This document shows, one piece after another, positions 10,901 through 23,876 of a stretch of DNA of 64,000 nt. The DNA is taken from contig JAKCPI010000837.1 in the NCBI GenBank assembly GCA_023213315.1, forward strand, positions 41,703-105,702, read 5' to 3'. The notes beneath the pieces were generated by a model. The model searched no databases. It was not told the origin of the DNA and saw only the letters and a program-made list of their open reading frames with translations. This DNA comes from Euborellia annulipes. Taxonomy: Eukaryota > Arthropoda > Insecta > Dermaptera > Anisolabididae. Numbering within the stretch: the stretch's first letter is position 1; each line of letters begins with the position of its first letter. The position numbers and the translations under genes were made by a program.

Positions 10901-11130
10901 AAATAAACTAAATAAAATAAATCAAAATCTTAATGGAGAAAAGACTGTTGTTTCTTTAAAAAAGTTGGGAAGTCAAACATTTATGAATCAATCGAAATTT
11001 TCAAATATGAGATTTCTAAAATTTTCAAGTTTCACTCAGCAGGTGTTTTTAAATTGCCGCCCACGACCGGGGACGCACACGCACAGACAGACACACAAAA
11101 CATCTATCATTCAGCTATTTATTCTAGGTG

Positions 11131-11554
11131 AAGCGTTCAGGAGACGTGAGAATGAATATTACAATAATATAATCAAAGTGGCTGTTGTATTTAAACAGTA
11201 GATACTGGAAGTTTATTTCCTATTGCAGGTTTTCCGCAAACAGAATAAAGATTAATTTATTTTTAGTGAACATTTTTTATTCATGACGACCACCAGTCAG
11301 CGCTAATTCCCTGGTTTCGGCCATAGAGGGTCATCGTCAGGCCTGTGAACAAATTGTAATATTAATTCATTCATTTCCTTTAAATTGTAATATCAATTTA
11401 TTCACAGACCTGACGATGGCCTCTGTGAACCAGAGGAACTAGGGAATTAGCTCTGAATGGTCGTCATGAATAAAAAATTTTCACCAAAAATAAAGTAATC
11501 TGTTTGTCAAAAACCTGCAATACGAAATAAACTTCCAGTATATATTATTGTAAT
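11131..11554. mobile_element. Penelope-type foldback 2 with 10-bp target duplication
   Basis: Arms run from about 11154 to 11330 and 11400 to 11554. Outward from the centre each has CCTGACGATG, a stem region, then GAAACC or GAACTAGGG and ATGAATAAAAAA. The exact 10-mer ATTCTAGGTG flanks the whole at 11121-11130 and 11555-11564. The left arm carries 23 extra bases (11131-11153) with no partner on the right. The right arm has lost part of the GAAAC word by mutation. Confidence 0.75.
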
Positions 11555-11564
11555 ATTCTAGGTG

Positions 11565-14490
11565 TATTGTTACGTCATATCCAAGCGTTAATAAAAATAC
11601 AAATTTTTATTCGGAAATATTATATAAAATTTGAGTATTTAAATTTGTTTTCGCTTTATAGTTAAAAATTTAATTTAAAATGAGGTCATCTCATTATTCC
11701 TTAAATTCCTCACTAATCGACTCATCTGCTTATTTTATATTTAGCTAAATAAATTGAAAATAGGCCAAGTCTTATTAGGTCCAGATTTAAAAAAAAAAAA
11801 AAATCATCGCAGAAATAAAAGGAATTAATTTTGTTTCTGTTATAAAATATAAAAATCCGAAAACTAGATATTTTTTATTTTATTTTTTCTAAGGCAAAAT
11901 TTAATTTCTCTTCTGCATAATTAACATTATTTCCTGGCAAAACTATAAAGTACTAGGCGAGACCCTTAATAAGGTCAGAGTGATATCTTAATTAATTTTA
12001 TCTTGTGAACTAATTAAATTCTGCTGAAATAAATTTATTTAATCCTTGAGGGGACACCTTTAGTTTATTATCATTCAAGAGTTAAATAATAAAATTAAAG
12101 AAAAGACAAATGATTCTATTAAGGCTTCAAAAATGTTTTATTATTAATTTATCTCTTATCAATTAGTTTTGATTTATTTAGGAAAAAAAAAAATTTTATT
12201 GCCTAAAGGTGAGGCGTTGCCGCCACCTAAATGGAATTTTAAAAATATAGGCCTATATAAAAATTTGTTTAAAATATATTTTTAGAAAACAATTATGCCT
12301 TTAGGCAAACGGAGTGAATGTGAAAAGTAAATTAGGATTTTTTTTGTATTCAATAATGAAAAAAAGGTACTCTACTAAATTTAGAAGATTAATTTTCCAA
12401 AACAAAAGTCAACAGGTGAAAACAGAAAGATGGTGGACTAAAGTGATTGATTCCAAAAGGGGATTGTTCTCCATTGAAAAGCAGAAGTTAAATAAAATTA
12501 TGAGAAAATTTTTTTAAAAAGGCACCCCCTAGACATGGCATTAGTTTTTAACACTATTTACTAAATGTTAATGCTTTGGCTTTAAAGTTTTTGTTCACAG
12601 AATAGCTATTTGAGGCAAGGAAGTGTTAAAATGTATTAATGTTGTTTACAGATGTTAAAAGTTAACGTTTTTGCTTGGAGAATAGACCTGAATATGTTTT
12701 AATATTTTTCCATTTTTTAATTAAACAAAATAATTGAGCCACTTAGTACTTAAGATAAATATCTACAGAGGAATAAACCCTCATTCATTGAATATCAAAC
12801 AAAAATTTACGCAAAAGGAAATTTAATATTTGTTTGTACTTTGGCTTAAAATCCTTTTAAGATTTACTTTATTTAGTGCGTCAATTTGAGTTGAGTAAAA
12901 ATAAATAAGAAAAAAAATGAAAAGATAAGAAGGTTCCTTTAATTAATGATGTGGTTGAAAAATATTTCTTTCTTATAATTAACTTTATGAAATTTTTTTC
13001 TTTAATGAAGGAATTCGAATTTTTAAGTAAATTTATATATTTTTTTCTTGTCTAGGATATATCGCCTGCTGAGAATCATAGTGGCGAAAGTTCGAAAATT
13101 GAATTTTTGAGTTAAGAAAAAATAGGGCATTTTAAACTTGATATCTCAAGTCGTTTAAAAAATATGGCATTTTAAAGTTGAAATTGGACATTTTCTTAGT
13201 CTCTATTTAGTAATTGACTGTACTTGATCTAAATTTCATAGAAATCTAAGATGGTGAAGTTTAAAAGTGAGTTGATTTGACGTGGAAGTTTCTACATTGC
13301 CCTTCTGAAAAATCCGATATCATTTTGTCAACTTATTAAATGCATTATAAAGTTTCTCTAATAGGCCAAAAAAAAACAAAGGTATAATTGAAATTAAAAT
13401 TTAAAGAAACTTAATAATGTAAAGATACTAAAAGAAAAATATATAAAAATGATCTGAAATTTCATAGTCCATAATATTTTTTCCAACGCCTCAGGGGTCA
13501 AAAATCCATAAGGGCTTTGACAGCCCGAAGAATTTATGTATTCGTATAAAATAGAAAGACAATGTAAAAAGCATAATAATTAATTATTCTTTGAAAGAAA
13601 AAGCAAAAATCATAAATCCCTCACTTTCTGGAATGGGAGAGTCACTATTAATATTCTACAGCAAATCTCATATCATTTTGATATATTTTAATCAAGATTA
13701 TTTGTTAGGACAATGGGGAGTTTCCCAAAAACAAAAACAATATTTCAAAAAGTTCGATAATCTTTCAAACATATTTGCTAAGAGAATTGGATGGGGATAG
13801 ATTTATGGTTACCTATGGTTATAGATGGTTATTTACATAATCATTAATAAGTACTCCTGATGTGGGTTGTTCTCTCCTTTATTTATATTATTAAGGATTA
13901 TAATCAGCTCAACAAAAACAATAATAGATTATTTATTTATCCATTTCATAATAATCCTATTCATAATAATAAAAATTGATACTTTAATTCTTTAGTATTG
14001 GTGCAAGAAAAAAAACAAACTATTCATTACTTATTGTGAAATATTCAACAGGTTCAGATAGATATTTTAATAATAATAATAATATAACCCATTAATTTAA
14101 TGGATTTTAAATTAAATTTTATATTGATTATTAAGTTATAGTATTAGTTTAATCTCCAAAAGCATTAAAGATCCCATTTAAAGTTGATAATAAAAAAATC
14201 TTTCAATTTAAATTTATAAACTGCAGGATTAAGCACAAATTTTTTTTTTTGATTGGTAGATGAGTGTCGAAATATTTTTAAAAGTAATTTTCTAAAGGTA
14301 TTTTTTTTTGATTGTTGGAAGATGACAAAAGAACAAATCACTAATGATTTTAGTGATTAATTACTTCAGAGATCCTCTAAAGCAAACATGAAAATAATTT
14401 CACTACAAATAAATTGATAGTGTTCCGCTTTAGTGAAGTTCCGAAACCGTTGAAATGGTAAATTTTTGGGGTGCTATTATTATAAGTCTA
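11565..14490. other. Long unannotated AT-rich region with one MITE half
   Basis: No exon with splice signals was found. 13053-13115 carries ATCGCCTGCTGAGAATCAT, the end of the MITE at 44319-44563, but its other end is missing. Short frames at 12314 and 13591 are lysine/phenylalanine-rich translations of A/T-rich DNA. The rest shows no inverted repeats or tails that I can support. Confidence 0.4.
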
Positions 14491-15277
14491 GTACAATCGG
14501 GACCACAAGTACCTGCTCGAGAGTAGAGCCTTGAGCTTAGGCAATCAAAAGTCTTAAAAGTGGCTTTTCCTCTTCAATTTCATTAAAAAAAGATGATTTG
14601 TGGATCTGATACCCAAAACTAAGTTTATTCCCCAAACACTTTTTTTGATAAATCGGAAAAATTCATATATTCATTTTTGCAAAAAATAGCGCTAAAACAT
14701 TTATGGATTGTTAATGGGTTTAAAAGCAAGTAAGCCTTAATTTGGGGAAGATTCATTAGGATGCATGTTTAAATAAACAAAATATTAACATAAGGAGAAT
14801 TTTTTCAGCTCAACTTTATACATAGGCAGTTTTTCTACCGTCCACTTAGGAGAAGGAAAGTTTTGCAATGTATCAACATCGGGATGGTCCTGTTTGATCA
14901 GGAAAAATACAGTAAAATAAAAAGTTTTAATACTATACAAAATACTTTCGGGGCTAAATCCGGAGAATAGGGCGGATGAGGGAGCAATTCGTATCCCAAT
15001 TCATGGATTTTTGCCATAATGCTTAATGAGCACACGAAATACACTTTTTACAATTTTCTTTTCAAATCACGAGGTAGTCTGCTATTAATGGATGTCAAAC
15101 AAAAACTAAAAGACCCAGCTGGTTCAAATTTCAACAGGAGTCAGCTGATAGTTGCCTGCTGACAGGAGCAGTGTTGCCATTTCAGTTAAGAGGCGGGTAA
15201 TTCAAAAAGCCACGGACTTTCAGAAAGTAATTACTTTCTTTATTACTATTGACCTGCCCTTGTGGCGCCGATTGTAC
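14491..15277 (-). pseudogene. Internally deleted mariner-like element
   Basis: Ends pair GTACAATCGG.ACCACAAG (left) with the complement of GTACAATCGGCGCCACAAG (right), giving TA-flanked inverted repeats. On the minus strand the start of a mariner transposase (FRVLIKHY, about 15012-15044) is followed directly by its C-terminal signature KIHELGYELLPHPPYSPDLAP-like region (about 14949-15015), so the DNA-binding to catalytic middle is gone. The rest is 3' non-coding. It cannot make transposase but could be mobilised by a relative. Confidence 0.75.
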
Positions 15278-16255
15278 AATAAAGAACAATTATCTGACTT
15301 AATTAAAAAAAATTTAATTAACTTAACAAATTTTCTCAATTCTTTTTTGTCATTTAAAAAGTGATTAATAAGAGGTCTAAATAAAACCGAAATTAAGAAA
15401 TTAAAAAGCGTGAGTTAATTTTGTTGACAAAAAAAATATTTGTAAATTTCTAAAAAAAAAAAACCAAAAAATTTAAAAATTTTCTTCAAAATTCCAAACA
15501 GGTCAGAGAATAGGCTATCTATAAAATTGAGAAATAATTATAAAATAAAAATTGTTCTTGCAATCTAATAGCATTCATTAATTAAAATTATATATAATAA
15601 AAATTAGTCTGGGTATAATAAAAAAATTTATATAAATAAAACAATTAAGAATTAATTTTTGGTCTTAATTATAATTTGTGAATTTTGGTTATGATAGCCG
15701 ACTTTATGTTAATAATAGTCGATGTATTAGAAAGGAAAGAAACGTTTGGCGCCTTAAAAAGAGCAAGAGACCACCTGTAGAGCAGGTCACAATAGCCCAT
15801 TAGTAAAGGCCAAGTGCAAACCAATTAGCATTTCCGGAGTTATCTATTGGCATATCCCATTTTGCAATTGCGACGAATTTTTATTTAGTCTCTCTGGCGT
15901 AGGTCTTTTTCATTTATACCAAAATAAAATTCCTAGTAGTCAAATTTTGTTGTGTTTTTTGGTTAGAGACCTAAAACGTTGAACAGGAAAAAATATGAAA
16001 TTGTTTTACAGGAAAAAAAAGTCAAACGAAAATACTAATTAGAGTGAGAAAATGGTGGAGATATATGGACTAGCAAAAAACAATGTCATAAATCAACGAA
16101 AGAGCTAAATAGTGAGGTATATTGTGACGACATTGTAATATATTAGTATCAATATATTAAAAACAAATATAATTCTTATATTATAAATAACATTAAAAAG
16201 ACACTATGTTTATGTGTTTCAAGCTTTTATTGGTAAAAATCACTTTTAAGTGTTA
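15278..16255. other. Unannotated AT-rich DNA
   Basis: No gene or element boundary seen. Around 15740-15900 a GC-richer patch (AAACGTTTGGCGCC, CCATTAGTAAAGGCC) has no reading frame of interest. Confidence 0.35.
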
Positions 16256-16345
16256 TTTATTACTTTCTCTTACTCTATATATGAAATATATAAAGAGAAA
16301 GTATTGCGATCATGTCAAAAATTTGAGAATAAAGAGAAAGTATTG
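16256..16345 (-). repeat. Family A repeat, 3' hairpin fragment
   Basis: ACTTTCTCTTACTCTATATA...AGAGAAAGTATTGC with a second partial AGAGAAAGTATTGC, i.e. the hairpin end plus the first bases of the conserved block. The rest of the element is missing. Confidence 0.65.
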
Positions 16346-16861
16346 CGGTCATGTCAAAAATGCAAGATGTCGAGATTTCTATTTGTTATATTCAAACCAA
16401 TATTCCAATTATAATCTATGCTAGAGTTTAAATATGAGAAAGCATTTCGATTAATACGTAGTTATGAGCCCTAAAATGCATCAATTTCTAAGGACCACAA
16501 AAAAATCAATTACATTTCTCAAAATGGACGCTTTGACATTAATAAATTATATATAATTTATTATATTATATAAAAATACTGCAAAAAAATTAAGCAGGAA
16601 ATGCTAATTGCCAGACTTTAATTGAATCAACATCCTAACATCTGTGATAAATTAAATTAAAAAAAATCAACATCCGTAAATAATAAATATAGTAATAAAG
16701 AAAGTAATCACTTTCTGAAATGAATATGAAAATATAAATTAACTTTCATTTTAAAACAAACATCCGAACTTCCGGTTAAAATATATAAATATTTTAATTT
16801 TATAATAATAATAAAAACACATGGAGAAGAAATTTTATTGTTATACTTTATATATCTAGTC

Positions 16862-17095
16862 AGGGGCGTATATAAGGAGAGGGGGGCCGAGGGGGGCCCG
16901 GGCCCGCCCCCGAAATTTCCCAAACACATATACATATATAGGGATATACAGACATCAGCGCAACAAATTTTTCCGCAGGAGGGAAAACTTTGGTTCCGCA
17001 AAAGAAAAAATGTTCCGCAAAAAATTTCCTGTGAAAAAAATTTAGTTTCTTAAAAAAAAAATTTTCCGGAGAAAAATTTCTATATACGCCCCTGT
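16862..17095. mobile_element. hAT-like MITE
   Basis: Ends CAGGGGCGTATATAAG and CTATATACGCCCCTG are inverted repeats. A G-rich run follows the left end. Flanking 8-mers TATCTAGT and TACCTAGT match at 7 of 8. The short frames across it have no family signal. Confidence 0.7.
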
Positions 17096-17218
17096 ACCTA
17101 GTATACTAAAGTATATAAGAATTTTTTCAGCTTCTGCTTTACAAAATATTTAAAATATTCAACAGTAGGCTTATAGTTAATAAATTTGTCTTATAATTCT
17201 TATAATTCTTTTTTTTTT

Positions 17219-17498
17219 AAATTCAAATTGTGAAAGTATTTGTTGTGAGGTGATGGTAGTTAAGAAAAAAAAAAAAAAACTATTTTTTTTTGCAGATTTA
17301 TTTTCGACTGAGCAACTGCGCTAACATTCAGTTTCGATGGATATAATTCATCATCTTAAGGATTTATAAGGATTATAACCATCGAAACTGAATGCTAGAG
17401 CAGTTGCTCAGTCGAAAATAAATCTGCAAAAAAAATAGTTTTTTTATTTTCTTAACTACCATCACCTCTGTTCTTCACCAACTTCCACAATTTGAATT
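17219..17498. mobile_element. Penelope-type foldback 3
   Basis: Arms extend from AATTCAAATTGTG (left) to its complement on the right. The motif in each arm reads AAGATGATG...CCATCGAAACTGAATG, followed outward by CAGTTGCTCAGTCGAAAATAAATC and an A run. Arms are close to identical apart from A-run length. Confidence 0.7.
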
Positions 17499-17762
17499 CT
17501 TTATTTTGTTTAAAATTTCAAGACTATGTTTTAGGGTTTCTCTGCATTGCGACCCTAAAGATCTACTGTGCTCCTCGTAATACCCTCCGACTACTAGACC
17601 CTTGGAGAGGATCAGACTTATCCATCCCTGAGTTTGTGTACGCCCGCATAAGGGACACACACAGTAGATCAAAAGTGACCAGAAGAAAAATGTGTGTTCC
17701 TGGGTTCTAACAAAAAAGTAAGAATACAAAAGTAACCCGGCTTCCCTACCACGCAAGTGAAA

Positions 17763-18454
17763 AAATCTGGTGTGACTGGCGCACAGCACACAACTTTCTC
17801 TTACCTTCGGTAATCGAAAGTTGTGTACTGTGCTTGTCTCACCAGATTTTTTGTGTCGACATGTATTTAGTTTCCGACAGTAGGGTACATTGGATTTTCA
17901 AGATGTAAAATTTATAAGTATGGCAAAATATTTATATGTTGTTACCATGGCAACCATTTCTCCTATCTTTTCTATGGAGTACAAGAGTAAAGTGGCCTTC
18001 AGAAGATTTCAATCACAAAATGAGAATATACATTTTAAAGAGCATTTAAAAAATAATTGATTTTTGAATTTTAAAAAAAATCGTTGGAGCAAATTTAGAG
18101 AAAATCGAAAAAAACTGAAAAAGTGCATCAGTAAAGTACTAGTACTCTTTGGTCGATTTTGTTCAAAAGCTTCGTGTCACGTCCCATAGGGGTGCCTAAC
18201 TTAAATATAAAATTTCAACCTCCTAGCTCTTTCCGTTCTTGAGATATTTTGTTCACAGACACACACACACACAGACAGACAGACACACAGACACACACAC
18301 AGACAGACCATGTCGCGAAAACCACTTTTTTGGATTCAGGGGACCTCAAAACGTGAAGATCCATCAAAATCTCGACATCGAATTTTTGACATGAATCCAA
18401 TACTTTCTCCCTATATATATATTACATATATACAACTGTAGGTAAGAGAAAGTA
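17763..18454 (+). repeat. Family A repeat, full copy 2
   Basis: Complete from the AATCTGGTGTGACTGG hairpin to GGTAAGAGAAAGTA. Microsatellite slot at 18255-18305 (ACACAC/ACAGAC mix). Conserved blocks present in order: TTACCATGGCAACCATTTC, CAGTAAAGTACTAGTACT, CCATGTCGCGAAAACCAC, CATCAAAATCTCGACATC. Confidence 0.9.
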
Positions 18455-18939
18455 AAAAGTGACTTCCAATGTTTAATGTTTTTACCAATCCTATTTCTAC
18501 GTAAGACTTTTCATTAATTAAAATAATATATATAGTCCACTTAGAAAGAACACAAGAATAGGTCCTATTCGTTTCAAAAAGTGATTATTGATTGAATTTT
18601 TAAAGTCGTAGTAAAAATGACTGTAAGCAAAATATGGCAGAAATCTATATCATAATTCAAGTTCAAGCTTAAGAATTTATTTAAATTTTTAGTAATAAGA
18701 GAAATGGTCGCTCCATTTGGTCCTGATTCAATAAAACTATCAATGATTATAACTAAATATTAATATATTATGAAAAAGGCGAGTTTCTTTTTTGGTTTTT
18801 TTTATTCCCAAATAAGATATCGGATAAAAAATTTGCATAAAAAAATAATTAAGTACTATAAATTGTGATCGGACATTTTCTTGAATGAAACCCGATCGAA
18901 TTTCGCCTTAAGGGTCTATGTTTTTTCTCTCTCTAATTA

Positions 18940-19125
18940 TGTATCGCAAAAATGAGATCAAACCCCGCCCTCCCAGCGCCTCTGCAATCTCATATATATA
19001 GGCTGCATCTCAGTTCACTACACAGAGAGGATATTATCATATAAATGTATGTGTACTATGCGAAAGTGTGTGTGAATATATGACGCAATTTGCCACGCGA
19101 CTGACGTAACGGTGTAAGCGAATGC
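18940..19125. promoter_or_regulatory. Possible promoter-like island
   Basis: A GC- and CpG-richer island: CCCCGCCCTCCCAGCGCC, a TATATATAGG at 18993, TCAGTTCACT just downstream, then TGACGCAA and TGACGTAA (CRE-like). The TATA-to-initiator spacing is shorter than the usual 30 bases and no exon follows, so this is tentative. Confidence 0.25.
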
Positions 19126-19663
19126 CTGATCCCTTTAACCCTCCTCCTTTGCCGAATATGAATATATCAAATGACATCATTTTTTAGATGAAAAAGTAGA
19201 ATAAATTATCAATAAAAAATTAAAAGGATCGGTATTTGACAAAAAAATATAAACATAAACATAGCTGAGTCACGATTAAACAGTAATATTAATTAAGAAA
19301 TTCATATCTTGATATACTCTATTTCATATATCATTGTTTGAATTACGAGACAACTTTAAATAATTTAATATAATTTTCTTTTTGTTGATTTTATGTTTTT
19401 TTTATCTTGTATTTATTTTGTAATCTGTTTATATTTTGAATGTGTACAATATGTAAATTTTTAGTTTAGCTTCTGGCCGAAAACCATTTAGTGTCCAAAT
19501 GATTTAAATAAATTCATATAAAAATTTTTAATTTATTAAATAATTAGATATAAATAAATAATATAATAATTATTATTCAAGGCCGCCTAGAGTTTTTTTT
19601 TTATTTTCCTTTTGTGGCTCCTGAGGTTAGGGGGTTTACTTTTGTGTATATATTTAAAATAGA

Positions 19664-19742
19664 TTCCAATTGATGGAAATATACGTTTCAGGGCTCCCTG
19701 AGTTCAAAAAAGTTGCATGCTGGGCGCCACACCAGATTTTTT
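19664..19742 (-). repeat. Family A repeat, internally deleted fragment
   Basis: ATGGAAATATACGTTTCAGG continues into GGGCGCCACACCAGATTTT, joining the distal block directly to the opposite hairpin end. Most of the element is deleted. Confidence 0.5.
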
Positions 19743-20959
19743 GCAAAAAGTTTCCTCACTCGATTGTTCTTTTCAATACTTTTTTACTATTTTATGAAAG
19801 ATTATTCATTTTAAAAAATATTTTTAAATAGTTCTCTATTAATTAATTTGAATAAAGGAGCTTCGTCTTTTATTGTAGGGCTGGCTGTTTGTATACACAA
19901 TGTAAATGTTATATCCTTATAATGAGTGTGATTCAGCAGCGATCAAAATTCTTTAGAAAATAAATTATCCTTCCCACGAGAAATTCCAGGGTCAAGATTT
20001 ATATTAGCAAGAGTTATTATTTAAAATAGTTAATTTTTGATGATGATTGTTTTCCTTTATAATATTCAGCATAAATAAAATATTATAAGGTGTGTGTATA
20101 ACGTCAATATATAAAAAAAAAGGAATTTTGAATTAAATTAAGATATAAAGTTCAGATAAGATAAAGTTATAGGTTTGCATGCTTAGGGTGTATAAATAAA
20201 TACCGGGGTGGTGCCAATATTTTTTTTAAGTAGAAAAACCTGTATTTTAATATTAATATTTATTACTTAAAACTTCATCTTTACTTTGCTTTTTTTAAAC
20301 TCTCAACTCAAAAACTACTTGTGAGATCATATTAAGAGTAGAGTCACGCGTAACTCTTAAATGCGTCTTGTACATATTTATTGGGACTAGTAGAAAAGAA
20401 ATTCAAAAAAATAAACTACAGACGTTCTTTTTGGTGTCAAAAGTACCTCGAAAAAAAATTTAATTATTTTATTAAAAATTATAAAAAATATGATGTAATT
20501 GTTGAATGAATAAAAAAAAATTTCGGGAATTTTTTTTTCCATCCTAAGGCGATTCATGTACTGATGTAATCACCAAACATTTCAATGGATTATATTTATT
20601 TTATAATTAAAAAAAAAAAATGTTCTGCTAAGATGTTTATATTTTTCTTCTGAATGGTTTTTACTTTCACTGTGTTTTGATCTGGTGTGAGATCTTTATC
20701 AAAAAGATCACTTAAAAAAATCGAGTGGGCAATATATTATAATTGAATAGGCCTGTTTGGATGTAACATAAAATAAGAAGATAATCGTTTCCTTTGACTT
20801 TTCAAATTGACGTATAATCAATAATAATAAATTGAACATATATTAGTATTTAAATAGATGGATTTCTAAAATAAAATACTTGTATAGATTAAATAAAAAA
20901 TTTTTATTAAATAATATACTGTATGCTGTATCAAGTATAATGTTTAAAGAAGATTTAAA
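19743..20959. other. Unannotated AT-rich DNA
   Basis: No coding exon, tail or inverted repeat supported. Several A and T runs and ATTATT repeats. Confidence 0.4.
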
Positions 20960-21360
20960 CTTTCGACAGTAGGTTCTCGTTGAAACATTTTGTAAATTAA
21001 AATTAAAATTACAAATTAAACACTAGGTTAATTGTTTCAAAGGTTTTATTAATTATAAAATTAACACTTGAAAAGTATTTCGAAAATTCCTTGTCATCAT
21101 CAGTGCTTACATTCTAATAAAATTGTCGGAATTCGTATTAAGTGTTAATTTTATAATTAATAAAACCTTTGAAACAAATAACCTAGTGTTTAATTTGTAT
21201 TTTTAATTTGTCATTTGTAAACTTCTGAAGATGACACACATAGTGTCGAAATGCGTATTAGGTCAATAAAATGAATTGAAACAAATAACCTTGTGTATAA
21301 TTTATATTACCTATTTAAATATGTTTCAACTAGTGCCAACGGTCGCCAGTATCAATTTAA
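20960..21360. mobile_element. Penelope-type foldback 4 with flanking TTTCAAC repeat
   Basis: Inner arms about 21003-21085 and 21130-21205 share ACAAATTAAACACTAGGTTA and its complement. The plus-strand motif CTGAAGATGACACACATAGTG then GTCGAAATGCG lies at 21224-21260. The right flank, ATGTTTCAACTAGTGCC...GTCGCCAGTATCAATTTAAT, recurs at 58404-58445, so both loci hold the same compound element. Confidence 0.6.
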
Positions 21361-21941
21361 TTTTTAATTTTATTTTCTAAAAAATCTATAATAGTTTAAA
21401 TTTATTAATTTGTGGTCCTCTTCTATGTTTGAAGACATAGATTTCATTCTAATATTTATTTGTTGGCAAATGAAAAAAATCAAGCAAGTGGATATGAAGA
21501 AATCGATTTAAATAATATTTGCCTCAGTGGCTAAAAGAATTAAAATGAATCTATTAGATTTGCTTGGATGATATTTTGAGGAAGGAGTAAAAGAGGTTAA
21601 AGGCTTTTTTAATCTCATCTCATTCAAGGAGAGCTCGCTCAGCCTTCACTTCCTCAAAATAAGTTTTTAATATTTTAATTATTAGGAATTCATTTATTAT
21701 TATTATATTTCAATCCTTAATCATCTCTGTCTTCTTCTTCTTCTTCTTCTTTCCTAGGAGTCCGGGGTCAGCGGAATGGGTTTTTTGGGACCGGAAGAAA
21801 TAGGATAGACCTGCCCGTCGCACGGTCTGACGCCTGTTGAAAATATAGAAGGAAGGGGCAGACATATAAAGAACAGGACTGCCAGTCCTAGCTCGGGTAG
21901 CTCGTGGTCGCCACCCACAAGATGTGAGCGCACCTGACCCT
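21361..21941. other. Unannotated DNA with a CTTCTT run
   Basis: A (TTC)n tract at 21728-21753 precedes a GC-richer patch, 21760-21940 (AGTCCGGGGTCAGCGGAATGG, GTCGCCACCCACAAG). Overlapping minus-strand frames there are in different phases with no family match. The patch may be part of an unidentified SINE joined to family A. Confidence 0.3.
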
Positions 21942-22076
21942 GACACACAGACAGACCATGTCGCGAAAACCACTTTTTTGATTCAGGGAACCTTAAAACG
22001 TGAAGATCCATCAAAATCTCGACATCAAATACTTTCTCTCTATATATTTATTTCATATATAGGGTAAGAGAAAGTA
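21942..22076 (+). repeat. Family A repeat, distal fragment copy 3
   Basis: From ACACACAGACAGACCATG through the CGCGAAAACCAC block to the terminal AGGGTAAGAGAAAGTA hairpin. Immediately after it, at 22090, a CATCAGTAAAGTACTAGTAC piece appears in the same orientation, out of normal order. Confidence 0.75.
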
Positions 22077-22180
22077 ATAAAAAAAATTGAAAAAATACAT
22101 CAGTAAAGTACTAGTACTACCTATTTGGTCGATTGGAATGAATTTCTTGCCCATGCTTGGGACATGAATACTTAGCTAAA

Positions 22181-22548
22181 GTATAAAATTTGAGTATCGA
22201 GAGTTCGTTCCTTATTGATTTATTAAATTTAATCCACGTTTTTTGATATTTCAGGTGAAATTCATTCAAATGATAGTGAAAATGACGTCAAATTCAAGCT
22301 AAAGGGAATCGCCTCCTTTTAATGGCAATTTCAAGAAAAACAATAAAACAGGCATTTAAAAGCAATAAAATCTCTTTCAGAGAAATTTTCATAAATATTA
22401 TGTTTTGATATTTTAACTGGAATCGATCTTCTTGAAATTTAAGATTTTTTCTCAATAAATTAAATTAATTTCAAGTGAAATATCAAAACATGTGGGTAAT
22501 GGGAATTACTCAAAAACGAAAAAACTCTCGATACTCAAATTTTATACT
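22181..22548. mobile_element. MITE with about 35-bp inverted ends
   Basis: AAGTATAAAATTTGAGTATC GAGAGTT at the left faces AACTCTC GATACTCAAATTTTATACTT at the right. Internal words TTTTTTGATATTTCA and TGAAATATCAAAACATG form a second inverted pair. Non-coding. It splits family A material (22090 and 22605). Confidence 0.65.
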
Positions 22549-22604
22549 TAAGCCAAGTACCTATGTCGCAAGTATTTAAAGAAATTTCAATCACATCAGC
22601 CAAA

Positions 22605-22990
22605 GGGTACTAGTACTTTACTAATGTACTTTTTCAGTTTTTTTCGATTTCTCAAAATCCGCTCCAACTTTTTTGATTAAAATTCAAAAATTAATTATTT
22701 TTTAGATACTCTTTAAATAGTAGCCCATATCCATATATCCATATATATTTACGTGAAAATAGTTTAAGTACACTTTACGCTGCGATTCAACCCAGTAGGG
22801 GGAGGGGGGATTGATCCTCCAGGAAGCCCTGGCTATCATTACTCTGAGGAAGGGGGCATATATCGCACAGATCTTCCGGTGTAATATTCATACTTAAAAA
22901 AGTACTCGATACTTACTGGTATCAATACTTTATTTTAGGATACCACATCCCTAGGTCTGTGCGATAATCACACCAGATTTTTTTTAAACC
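22605..22990 (-). repeat. Family A repeat, rearranged fragments
   Basis: 22605-22785 holds GTACTAGTACTTTACTAATG, TTTTTCAGTTTTTTTCGATT and the TAGATACTCTTTAAAT block. 22951-22990 holds CTGTGCGATAATCACACCAG. Unrelated GC-rich DNA with a GGGGGAGGGGGGATTG run lies between. Confidence 0.55.
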
Positions 22991-23876
22991 TACCCTAACA
23001 ATCCTTTCAATTTCATAATAAATAAAATACTGTAATTTATAGTGTTATTTTTAAAGGATTTTTTTTTTAAATTATTTTCAAATGAAATAAATTAGAAAAT
23101 TATAATTTTTAAAAGTGGGTGGCTAATATTTATGGAACCCTAATGATTGATTTAGATATCAAATTTATTGAGCCTCGAACGTGTTTTAGATTTTTTTTAT
23201 AAGCTTATTTTGTTTAAAAAAAAACCGGGATTTTATTTAAAAAAAAAAATCTGGTGTAATAGAGAGACATTGTAAAAGAAAGTTGTGCTAATTGCACTTA
23301 TCATTTTTCTAAATTAATGTGTAGTGTTTATCAATCAATACAAAACGTGGTATTGATAAATTATGATATATAAAATTATTTAACTTACTAGTAAGTTATA
23401 CAATACAACAACAACAAAAAATCTCATAAATTAATTTTCTAATCTATAATTATTTTGTTTTTGAGGAAAGGAAATTCTAAATGATAATACATTCATATAA
23501 CGGAAGGTCAATAACCATCATCCTGAGTGATTATCTCCCCTTGGTCATGTCAATTGGTGAGGTAAAGATTATATAAGTGAGACAATCAATTTGAACGACT
23601 GAAAACGCTTTGGACAATGATGATGATAAAGGAAGGGAATGTCATCGAGGCTCTCGTTAATTGGCTTTTATTTAAAATAATCAGACTGACATTCAATTGA
23701 GCTAACAGGGAAGTGAAATTTTATTTAAAAGAAAAATTCAATTTCTATTAGAGTTGTATATTGATATGAATTTTTTTATCGAAATTTTTGTGTGTAAAAA
23801 ATTTCGGTGTTCATCATCAACTGAATCTTTTGTAGCTATGTCCTAAATTAATAAGTTTAATCGATTTTAATTTAAA
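22991..23876. other. Mostly unique AT-rich DNA
   Basis: About 23490-23700 is less repetitive (ATAACGGAAGG, CTCCCCTTGGTCATG, TTATATAAGTGAG). No exon could be supported. Confidence 0.3.

Noticed and set aside
13591..13800. 69-codon plus-strand frame
   Set aside because: Composition follows the A/T-rich background, with no splice site, homologous pattern or start context.
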